A stretch of 64,000 nt of DNA from contig NW_024037060.1 in assembly GCF_015706575.1 (NCBI RefSeq), forward strand, positions 3,600,515-3,664,514. The letters run 5' to 3'. Within the stretch, counting starts at the first letter, position 1, and every line of letters starts with the position of its first letter. The stretch comes from Patiria miniata. Lineage: Eukaryota > Echinodermata > Asteroidea > Valvatida > Asterinidae. The notes below the pieces were generated by a model. It did no database searches and was not told the origin of the DNA. It was given only the letters and a program-made list of their open reading frames with translations. The position numbers were made by a program, and so were the translations under genes. Shown in pieces: positions 23,701 through 35,700 of this stretch.

Positions 23701-26700
23701 AGTCCATCACAAGTCCATCCCAAGTCCATCCCAAGTCCATTACAAGTCCATTACAAGTCCATCACAAGTCCATCACAAGTCCATCACAAGTCCATCACAA
23801 GTCCATCACAAGTCCATCACAAGTCCATCACAAGTCCATCACAAGTCCATCACAAGTCCATCACAAGTCCATCACAAGTCCATCACAAGTCCATCACAAG
23901 TCCATCACAAGTCCATCACAAGTCCATCACAAGTCCATCACAAGTCCATCACAAATCTTTCAGTCTCAAGTCCAATCACTAGCTATTCAAATGAACTGTT
24001 ACAAAAGCGTTCTATTGTCATTGTTCATCCAGTTACTTATGACTGGGCTTGTGAAAGGACTTGTGCAAGGACTTGTGGACTCGAATACGACATTGCATGT
24101 AGCCCTACAGCCTGTTATTGGTTCAATTACAATATATGCTCAACTGTGTGACATCAAGATTAACCGTGAATTCCCAAAATTCTAATATTGGTAGATAAGG
24201 AAAAGTTGGGTCCAATTGCTCAGACATGCTGAGCAGTAAAATATTACTTAGCCCCCCCCCCCCCCAATAAAAATGATGGGAACCAGTTAAAAATGGTATG
24301 CATCATGTGGCACTTTGACTGGTACCCCGCTTTTCTCAAGTGAAACTCTTTCCTGCGAACCTATTTTTCGGCATCGACATAAATTGGCTCCCGATATCTT
24401 GCGACATTTTTTTGCTCTTCTCTCTCCGGTAATTATTCACAAGATGTTTATTTGAAAGTAGAGACAGTTTTTGGTCAGACTCTTTATGAGTCAAAACAAA
24501 AAGGGAAAAATTGGGTTCAGATGTACAAAAAATCCAAAAACTGCAAGATACCTCATCCAGCAAAAATTGAGAAAAACAAACATACAAAGGACGTGATAAA
24601 ATTGACCAAAATCTGGTAATAGCCAGGTGGAAGTTTAACCACAAGATATTTGAACCTTCACAAGATATGAAGGATGCTCCACTTCGTCAAATACTTAAAA
24701 AACAAACAACTCTGTCTCTACCTGTATGTATTTTTTGTCTCCTGATGCTCTGAAGCTTTCATTGAAGTAAAATATTTATCCCTTATGGCGGGGCGGCATG
24801 TAAATCTCAACCTTGGAAACCGGTGATGCCGAATACCAACTCTATCATTTTTTATTTAACACTCCCTTGCTCTCTGCAAGTAGACTTGGACGTTTCGATA
24901 ATTTCCTTTTTTGTCATTGCATACTAACATTGCCATCCTTCTTATCAAACTTACTGACTGCAACTGCACGACAACAATGCCTTTCCAAACGGGATGCTGA
25001 GGTTTGGGGGGAGGTACCGGTAGGTTTCCCCTTCCGATCATTTTTTTTTTTTCATGTCTGTGTTTTTTGTTTTTCGTAAAAAGGTGCTCTTCTCACGCTT
25101 TTTTGGCCCTGAAAAATTGAAGGTTTTTTTTAATTACTATTTTTTGCTATAAAAGTTATTGCTTTTAATGAAAAATGGAACGAACAAAATTGAATGTGTT
25201 TTTTAATTTAAAAAAAAAAGAGTTACTTTTCAAATTTCAAATTATTTGTGGCTCAACATTATTTCAGAAAAAAACTTTTTTGGTACATTACAGGTGCAAA
25301 GCAACCAAAAATACAATTCTTCTTTTTCTGCAGAAAAACAAACTTAAAGATAGCAGTTTCTTGGGGGTTTGTTAAAGTAAAACATAAAATTGAATAGACA
25401 TTAGGAGATTTTTTTTTTTAATTTTGTTGGAGAGCATCTTTAAACCCTTCCAGTTCCATACTTGGGATGTTGCAAGCTGGACCATGCACCTTCAGTTCCT
25501 TCACTTGGATCTGTGCTTGTGCCCAAAACATGTGGAGGGTACTGAAAGGGTTTACGGAAATAGTATATCGGCTACTTGTGCTGTTTTGTTGATGATTTTT
25601 GTCACATCTTCAAACCTTTGTCTTGAAAGAGGACACCCTGCAAAAACAGAACACCTTCTTTTCCATTTAAAAATGTGCACTTGGTGTATTAATCCAATTT
25701 TTTTTTTTAAATATAGTAGTTCATTTTAAAATCGTGGCAACTTTTTTTTTCAAAAGCACACTGTTCACAACTGAAACACTGCACTGGAATTTTATTTTTT
25801 CTTTCCAAATGTGGGAATCATTTTCCTTTACTGTTTTAGATTTCTTGGGTTCTTATCAATCTCTCACCATGACTTTGAGAAAGTTGGGTTTTTCATTGCT
25901 TGAAGTGACTGTTTCAGTTTTGTGTGTGTGATATGTTCGAGAACTTGCTGGTACTTTAACCATCGTTTTGAAAGTCAGTGAAAATTGCCCGCTGTTGTAA
26001 GCATAGTGAACTTCGTTTTGTATCAGTTCAGTTGGATTGTATGATGGCCAACATGGATGTCGTGCCAAGGCAAATGCCTGCATGTAGTTGTTCGGCACGT
26101 TGGCAGATTTATGCGACAGTTTTGTCTGGGCATATCTCCACGTGGTTTATGGCATGCTCGTAATTCTGGACTAACTGCACGTTCTTGCCAATTAGTGTCA
26201 GTATGTGATGTAACTCGATCTTGTCCGCCAGCTCAGGTTCTTCTGTACCTTCTGTGGTATTTTTCTTTTTAAAATGTTTTCATGTAATCTGTCTGCATGT
26301 TGTGAAATTATTATTTTTTTCTAGATTTCAGCACCAGAGCAGTATTTTGTCGACCAAAGCTCCAACTTACTCCCATTGTCAGACTTAAAACAACCTGACA
26401 CTTTGTTTTAACGATCAAAGTGCGTTAATTGCATCTGTGACAGCATATTTGCACAGCTTCATCACATATCCATTGGCCTCCGTACATGTACCATAGAGGG
26501 CGCTGTCTCACTCAACAGACAGTGACAAGAAGCAAGTTCAGTCAAGAACTATTTTGAGCCACAATCCCATCAGCCTTCATGCATATTCAGCCCCGCCTAC
26601 TGGGTTGGTCTCTTCACTGGTTACTGATAGCAACATGCTTTAGTGCAGTGTACCGCAGGGAACCAGATCAGACAAGTTTTATAGTGACATTTGGCCAAAC

Positions 26701-29700
26701 TACAGTTTATTTGTTATTCATGAATACATGAGACAGTTCACCCATTCCTATTGGTCAAGAGCCTGTCATGTGGGTATTTTTAAACCACTGATAATACACC
26801 GGCTGGGGTTAAACATTTCCTGCACCACTGCGTTCTGCGCCACATCGTGCAGTATGCTGCGCGTGTGCTTCAATCTCCATAAAAGGAGAACTTTAGCGCT
26901 ACGCACGTGAGGCACATACTATAGACATGACCAGAGAGGTGTTTCAAATAGCATGAGGTAAAATTGTTGAACAAAATTGTTGGAAAGTTGTAAAAAAAAA
27001 ATAGTTGTTTTGACTTTTTGACCAAAACGTATTTATCCATGCCCCTACTAGCTGGTATTAAACATACTTGTTTAAAACCAGCCAAGCACATATTTATTCC
27101 CTTGGCAGTTGATTTTTTAATGCAGGCACAACGTGCATCACAAATCAACAGCTACTAGGTAGGTCAACTACTGGTTCTTGATTGAACTTGCTCCAGTTCA
27201 TTAGGGTGCCAAAAAACGGTCAAGCCTCTTGCTGGGCTGGCACAGTGTACACAACGAATTGCCATCGGCACAAAACGTGCTTTTTACAATTTTTTTCCCA
27301 TCGATTGATTGAGGTTCTCCTTCAAGGGAAAGTGCACTTTCAAATCATTTGCACATAACATCATTGAGGGACCACAGCGTGCATGGGTTGGACAATCAAA
27401 AAAACGTACTTGTGATGTTTTGTGTAGATGTCCCTTGTCCCTTGACATCAGAGAGCAGTAACAGTGTGATGTTCTCCATTTTATGAATAGACCCCTTGCA
27501 TAGTGCGCCCTCACTGAGGCAGGTTTCGTTATCTAAATGCAGTGATGATGAAAGTACAATGTGTCTACTCACGCTTATCGCAGACGAACTTAGACCTGCC
27601 ATCAAAGTGAGGTCAGATGCGAGGGGTCTATAGCTACCTGTACATATTCCAACATCGGGTTCTGATAAAATTGTGAACTAGCTTTTTAATTTCTTGGATT
27701 TTTGTGGTTGTTGCAGGTGATGAACCATCACTGGGTGGAGGGCAACTGCCATGGCAAGTGCGACCGCTGCAAGAAGTCTATCAAGAGTTACGGGGTGACG
27801 GGACTTCACTGTCGCTGGTGTAAAATCATGGTGAGTTCCTTGCTACACTTCCTGTTTTTTATTGCAAATAAGTAGAGTCAGTGACAATTATGGTCATTGG
27901 ATTATTTTTTCTGATTTATTGACTCCAGAACAGTGAATCAGAAAGAAAAGATGAAATTCATTTTATTGGAAAGTAGGGCTCGATTAAATACAGTAAAGGA
28001 AAGGGGAAAAAAACAGGTTGAGGTTTGGAGTACATTCAAATCTAGGACGTTTCTACATTGAAAACTTTCTCTGAAATCAGAATCTCATATATTATCTCAT
28101 ATTACTTCTGTTGCATCTCACACAAGGGTATTATGCTAAGCAACTCTACCTGGTTGCAGAACAAAAATTAGCTCCATCATGTCCATTGCCAGACGGTCCA
28201 ATTTGCAAAAACACAAATCTTCTGGTGAATTTTGCTAAAGTTTACACAATAGCGTTACTCCACTCAACGCCAACTGTGACTGCGGAAGTTTCACAGCAAG
28301 TTATTCAAGTTACGCAGAGTCCATGAACTTTGTGCAGATTATCATGTCAGTGTAGCAACTTGTATAGGCTATCCCGTTGTAATCCACCGATTACAAGTGC
28401 CTATTGGCTTAACACTCAAGTTGCGTTAACTTTCGGTTCCATTCGTGCTATGCTACACCGTTTGAAGTACGCATGGTTAAGTTAAGATGACGTCACATTA
28501 ACGAACCGGATTTAGTAAAAACACAGAATATATTTTCGTTTTTTTTGTATTTTATTTTTGCAGTTACACAATAAATGTGCGTCGTTAGTGAAACCAGAAT
28601 GCAACATGGGAGAGTTCCGTGACCATATCCTACCCCCAACAGCCATCTGCCCAGCTGTACTGGTGAGTGTCTCTATCCCCATCTGTCTGTCTGTCTCTGT
28701 GTCACTGACCCTGGGTTACATGTGCACAGCGGTTGGGTGTGTGTATCAGCCAGTGGACTGACTAGTCAGTATTGTCTCTGTGCATTATCTCTAGAGGGCG
28801 CTGTTGTGTGGCAATGGTTCCATCTTGAGCCTTTTTTCAAATGTTGGCTTTGTCTGCAGTTTCTCCTTCGTCTCCGGCTCCAAAAATCATTTGGAAGCTT
28901 ACAGCATCTGAATCAAGTGGAAATACTCCAAACTTTGGCCTTATTTGGTAGTATCTGATGCTCGTAAAGCAGAACAATTCAAGGACCAAAATTGAGCTAG
29001 AGTTCCCCCCCCCCCCCCCCACGCTTCAGTGGGAAAGATTATGTTTTCATACAGAGCCAATATCTGTCTGTTTGTGCGTCCTGTCTTCTTTGAATAGAGC
29101 TGTATATCTGTCAGTCAGTCTGATTGTCTTATAGTCTGTCTTCACAAGTTTTCATCAGTGACTCTGGGTCGGTCTCTGAAAATTCAAGGTTTTTTTTGGG
29201 GGGGGGTTTACTCGGGAATTCCAGAGTTAAAAATATTGGAAACTCCATTCTCGCAACTTTGAGCAATTCTTCATCTGTTTGTTCTCACGAAAGTCTTTAC
29301 CATTACAGCCATCTTGATATGCATTTATACGCTGCGCACTTAACAATATTGACGCCTTTTTCCTACTCTTGAGAAATGGCTGTGATGTCATGCATTTCCT
29401 CGCCAACCATTTCAGACTCTTCTGGGCTCAAACACATCTCCACACTTTTATCCCCTAACAACAGACTTTTTCAAACTGTTGAGAGTCAGTCACGATATGG
29501 CCTTTCTTAATTTGCATGACTCAATCTTACATCACGCCACTTTTATCTAAAACATTGCATCCTCACTGAGCCTAGGATATTTCTGAGATCATCTTGAGTT
29601 TTGTTTTTCCGCCATGCTCATGAATGTCACATTTATTCTCTTCCCTCTTTTCTCTCTTCCCACCAATCACCCCCAAATCGCTCTCCTACTTTCAAATTTT

Positions 29701-32700
29701 CGATATCTGGACTCCTTCCCCCACCCCTCGTGTTGTTTGCTGTACGCCCATACGATTTGGACATTATTCTGTCGCCTCCCCTCCTTTCATGTGCCCGTCA
29801 ATTGTAAACAATCCTTCATAACCCAAATTTTAATTTAACCCATCCTGCCACTTTCCATATCTGCCGTGATTCATCTATCTGCCTCACCCTCCCCTGTCCG
29901 AACCCCCCGCCTTCACTATTCCTTCCCTCAATCTTACCCTCCCAAAATACTCCCCTACTTCTATTCTCCCCCACCCCTTCTTTAATTTAATCTTACCTTA
30001 CTTTGTTCCCCGTCTGTCTAACCTCTTACCCCTCACTAACCTCCCTTCTCCCCAACCCCAACAACTCCCCCCCCCCCAACAACTCTCCCCCCCCCCCTCT
30101 TCACCCTCCACCATCCTCAACCCATCTCTCACTACCTCAACCCACCATTACCCTCTTGTCATCCTCACCATCTCTGATCCACAATCTCTTGCTTGATGAT
30201 GCATCCCTCTCCTCTGTCTTTCTTATCACCGCCTCCCTACCCTCCTCCATCTCCATCCACCACATTTTCAGGGACGGGTAAATTCTGTACGCAAATCCAC
30301 CCATGGCAAGTCTGCATCGGCCAATATAGAGGTAAGATGCGAGCCCCCAATGCACCCAGGATCACAAATTGATTCATCAAATCTACCAGTCGACTGCTCA
30401 CTTACAGGGACTACTGTTTAGCTTTTCTTGGAACAGTGGTACCATAGCTTTGCCTTGAGTACTTTCTTAATTTTGTTACTCAGAAAAATTATGGCCAACC
30501 TTTAAAAGAAAACTGTAAGAAAAGATGTATTATTTTCCACCTCATTATTCAAATGAGGTACAGATAACACTCATGTTCATTTAAGAAACCCCCACTTTAA
30601 AAAAAAGAAAAGAAGAGGCTTCACAGTGATTACTAAAAGGCCAACAGGCATTTCAAAATCTTGGTTTACCAAAACCAGAGGCATATCTCCACGAAGCTTG
30701 TTCACTTTCATCATTGGACTCATTATGCAATGTTGTCAAGAATACTTCCAGTGAAATTTAAAGATACAGGGGAAAAAATGTCCAATTGAGTCACGTGTAA
30801 TTCCAAGCAAAACGCAAATAATTACTGTTAGTCGGGACTGACAAAGACGCCTCTTGGTAAAACAGATGTGGTTCGAACCAAGGAAGATGGACCAAATTTA
30901 AAAAAAATATGGAACATTTTTGCCATGGCACTTGACATGAAATGAACTTATTCTTCCATTTTTCCAGGAGAGGAGAAGTACCCTAACCCCTAAAGACAGC
31001 AACACATCTGAGGATGTAGAAGGACCAAGAAAGCTGGTGACGAGGACAGACTCCATGTCCATGGAAGGACAGGGCCTGCAGGTAGGGTACCAGACCTTTG
31101 ATTTGTCTGATAACCACTCAAAAATGGTTTTTATTGTGCACAATTCAAAATTGAGTGATCTTTTTTTTTTTTTGACTTACAGATCACGCCTCTCCCTGGC
31201 TCCCACCCCTTAGTCGTTTTTATCAACCCCAAGAGTGGCGGTCGGCAGGGAGAACGCATCATGCGTAAATTCCAGTATCTCCTGAACCCTCGTCAGGTCT
31301 ATGACCTCAGCAAAGGGGGACCCATGCCGGGGTAAGTCCAAGCAGCAACTTGAGAGAGCAAGCTCGGTCAGGGCCCATTTGGTTTTTGATGATTTGTGGA
31401 TAGGAGAGGTGCCTTGTTCCTAAATGAGTTCCTCGTGCCTTAACAGAAATTTACGAAAACAGCAGACATGCTGTAACTGAATCAGATGTGATATCTTTGT
31501 GTGTCTCTCTGCAGCATGAAGTTTTTCAAAGACGTGAAGAATTTCCGCGTGCTGTGCTGTGGAGGGGACGGCACAGTAGGCTGGGTGCTAGATTGCATTG
31601 GTAAGAATATTAAAGTAATCCTGTCTGTTTCCAAAAAATCTTAAAAACCAAAACATTATCCTTGGCATGCACATTCTTGTGAAAACTTATACCTCTGTGT
31701 TATTTCTTTGATACCCTCAGATAAGTTGGGCTTTGATCCGCGTCCACCCGTGGCCATTCTTCCCCTGGGAACAGGCAACGACCTTGCCAGATGTCTCAAC
31801 TGGGGAGGAGGTAAGCATGATTCTAGTGGTTCCCTTTTCTTTTTTGCATTGAGGCTGGTTCATGCAAAAGCGAAAGCTAATGCGAACGCAAACTCATGAT
31901 GCCACAGACAATTTGCAAAAGTTGAACACATCTCAACTCTGGCGACTATCGAAGTAAGGTTTGGTTGCGTCAAATTGGGTCGACATTTGCATTCGCATAT
32001 GAACTGGGCTTTGGAAGTATAACGTAACCCAGAATTAAAACACATAGCTTCTTGTTAAATAAAACCTATGAACTGACAGTCCGTTACGAAAAAAAAATCA
32101 AATTTCGCAAAGAGCATGTCGAGAGCAGCTTTCTATTCTGTTGTTGGCTTGTTGGTAGGATTTGAGATAACCCATGATATTTTGATTGTCTACCTTCCCA
32201 GGCTATGATGGAGGCAGCCTTACTAGAACCCTACATGATATGCAGAGTGCTGAGAACACCTTCCTAGATCGCTGGCACATTGAGTTCAGCACGACCAGCA
32301 CCGACGAACAAGGAGACCCTGTGCCGTACAATATCATCAATAATTACTTCTCAATAGGAGTTGTGAGTTGCTGGAATTTTGGATTGGAATTTCCAGCCTA
32401 CCCCCCTCCCCCCTTTTCCACCTAATTCCCCCCTCCCACCGCAACATTTCCACCCCACCAAACTTCAGTCCACAATGTGACCCCACTTGCCATTATGCAA
32501 CTCATATCCAAACGCATCCTCCTGAAAACTATTTTTCAATGATTCTTTTCCAAAAAAATTCAAAACATTTTTAACCATTCCAAAAATGAATTTAAAAAAA
32601 CTGAACAGTGTCCATTGTTTAAAGTGAAACTTCTCAGAGATTTACACTGTTGTTTCACAAACAGTCTTCACTTTTGATAAATTTTGAAAATTACTTTTTG

Positions 32701-35700
32701 TTGGAAAGAGAAGACATATTTCAAACTGATTAATATTTTTATTTGGCAATGTGTTTGATTGTCCCTCCCAGTGGTCTCCCCTAACTCTCCCGTTGTAACC
32801 ATTGAGGGGGTACTTGTACCGGGGGTATACGGAGGTTATACACCTAATGCTATATTTCTCATGGATTCCAACCCTTAGGATGCCTCTATTGCCCACCGGT
32901 TCCACACTATGAGGGAGAAACACCCCGAGCGCTTCAACAGCCGCATGAAGAATAAACTCTGGTACTTTGAGTTCGGCACCTCGGAAACATTCGCAGCGAC
33001 TTGCAAGAACCTGCACGAGGACATTGATATCATGGTAAGAATGCTTTAATACGCAAGGCGAATCCAACTTTTCAAGCTATCCTCCTTTAGAACATTGCAA
33101 ACTTGGAGGAATTCAATTATAGGAAGGATTAACAGATAATCTTACAAGTGGGCCTACTCAAAGAAAATTAATGAATCATGTTTGGTTAAGACTCTGGCGC
33201 ATAAAAAAATATCTTCATAACTATGAAAGGAGTGCATCTGAACATGTGCATACAGAGGCAGTAATGCTAAAGTGTCTAAACAGTAAAGAATTTGTGCATT
33301 TACTGCAGAGCGGTGGTTTGCTTTTCAGGTTTTACTGGAACCCATTTGCATAACGGTCTGGTAACTGTGATTTTATACACAACAATGAAATATGGAACCA
33401 ATTTTTTGCCATGGATGTTTTGGGTACCTGCAGAGGGCACGATTATGAATAAGTTTCATTTTCCCCCGAACCCCATAACATGGCATTTCAATCTGTTTTG
33501 CTAACCTACTGTCCCTTTTCACCCCCCCCCCTCCAGTGTGACGGTGTCTCCCTAGACCTTGCCAATGGCCCCTCCCTGGAAGGCATCGCCGTCCTCAACA
33601 TCCCCAGCATCTACGGTGGATCCAACCTCTGGGGCGACACGCCCAGCGGCAAGAAACGCAAACGCCTCGCCAAGAAGGCGCAGAAGAGACGAGAGAGTGA
33701 AGGTCACTCGGCCGTGGGTGCCACCCATGACATGGACCTCACCTTTGCCAAGCAGTGTAAGTCTACCAGGTCTGTCAATCCCAGGGACTTTGGCATAAAT
33801 CTGTGGCATCAACTCGTGAAATGATGCTGAAAAAATCCTAGACATTGCAAATTCGAAAACATACTTTTGGGGTGGGGGGGGGGAGGAGACCATTTTAAAC
33901 AGGGAAGCACTGTTCATGATAGCACCTTTCGGGAATGCTGGCCTATGCAAGCTGTATGTCCATAATGGTAGTTTTTATTGTTATTTTTTAAAAACACTTA
34001 ACCCTAACTCCCTGGGGGTGTGCGAAATCGTATTAAAATTGGAGGATTCAGGACTGTTAAACGTACCAGTGTGGTGTATTTTCCTTGTTTTTACTTACAA
34101 GTTCTTTAACATCCACAATAAAGTTTTGTTGCGTATAAAAGTCTAGGTTGGGGATGGTCAAATGACCCACCGAACCCTGTCATAAATAGGAATCAATACA
34201 TTCCCCCTCCCACTTTTTGACCAGATGTAGGACTAAAAAAAAATACCTCACCTCATGAAAAAAGGAGTGTTCGACCCCAGCAGTTGTCATTCACCCCCCC
34301 CCCCTTATTGTTATGCACAATAGGCCTGGATTTGAAGTGAATGGCAGGTAAACGGATATTGATTCTATGAACTCAGTGCACTGTGAGTGACATTAAAGAA
34401 AATACATCCTGTAGTTACACACCCCTCCAGATTGCATCAAGCGAAGTACCCTCCTTGAATCGCCTAAGACATGCTGTGGCTATAATCTGAGCATAAGGGT
34501 CAATGACCTGCAGAACATTCAACCCATCTTGTTTGTCTGCATTCAGTACATATGTACATAATGATTTGCAACTGTTCTTCACATGTTTGCTATGCTCTAT
34601 AGTGCTACGCAGCATCCTCACATTTGATACACATAAACCCTGTTGGGTAACTAGGGTGTGAAGAATTTCTTGCCTGTGTGTGTATTCCTGGGTTAATGCC
34701 ATGAGAAGTTGATTATAGATAACCCTGTGCATTAAGATTGTTGCTTCTGGAGCAAAACAATGGAAATGTAACATTGTCAGCTCATATAGGATCGCCCAAG
34801 TGTTCTTGTTTTCTTAATGGACGGACTAGACAATAGTCGTAGGATCAAGTTTCGACTTTGTCATAATTGTTTTTACAGAAGTAATGCTCTCCCACCAGTT
34901 TATGTGCAGAGTTCCATCAACAGAGTTGATTTCAAAATACTCTAATAAAAAGTTATCAAAGTTAACATTTTTTCTCTTTTTCTGTTAGATGTATTAAAGG
35001 GAATGTACATCATTGGTTTTTGATGTAATTTTGAGATATGAACTATTTGAGGGGTTAGTATATATAGATCAAATATTGTTACACTGACATTTTTGAAGTT
35101 TTGTGTTCGAAAAGGTTGGAAAAACAAAAACGTTCAAGTAGTCTGGTTCCCTGACTCCACAAAAGATAAAATGGATCAATTTATAGATGATGGAAAATTT
35201 TAAGGCACGGGAACCAGTCTAGCTGGCCTGCACCCGTTCATGAAACATGTAACCAATAGCAAACAAAATTTGGACTGATATAATGGTTAATTAGAGCAGT
35301 AGTTGAAAAATAGTTAGGTTTTCCCAACGCTGGTCGGCCGACCACTGTTGGAAATGTATACAAAAATACCATTTTCTTGAAAATGACTTCACACCAGGTG
35401 CCATAATTTTACAAGATGCTTGAGACTGTCATTTACCAACATCCTAGTAAGGTATTTCGTAAAAACTTGGTAGTTTTATTTTTCGATGTTTGCAAATGTT
35501 GTATATTCCCTTTAATAACCCTATGAGCCTGCCCCTCCCATTCTCTTAAAGACAGTAATAATTTTAAGACAGTATAAGTCGCATCCTAAGTACTGGTACA
35601 GCCATGGAGGAACTATTTTCACAAATCAAACCCAGAACCAAAGGTTATTGCCCTCCAGATTGTGGAACATGTTGTCTTTACTTTGTATAAACACTGGCTT

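Larger units (their letters stand above)
22465..27716 (+). other. 5.3-kb intron between the two C1-domain halves (exons h and i)
   Basis: It contains the 11-bp minisatellite element (23405-24096), a decayed GGGCCCAATTTCA-family relative interrupted by poly(C) (24207-24392), and the second copy of the dispersed repeat (26716-27102). The rest is AT-rich and unremarkable. Confidence 0.65.

Noticed and set aside
23430..23955. A CRISPR-like array
   Set aside because: Units are contiguous 11-mers with no spacers, and the genome is animal; it is a minisatellite.
23405..24151. A 248-codon open frame with an 11-residue repeat
   Set aside because: It is produced by the stop-free 11-bp minisatellite, which reads open in all three frames; no splice or homology support.
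32642..33067. A 141-codon minus-strand open frame
   Set aside because: It overlaps DGK exon q on the opposite strand, which has clear homology and splice sites; antisense shadow.
33552..33950. A 132-codon minus-strand open frame
   Set aside because: Antisense shadow of DGK exon r.
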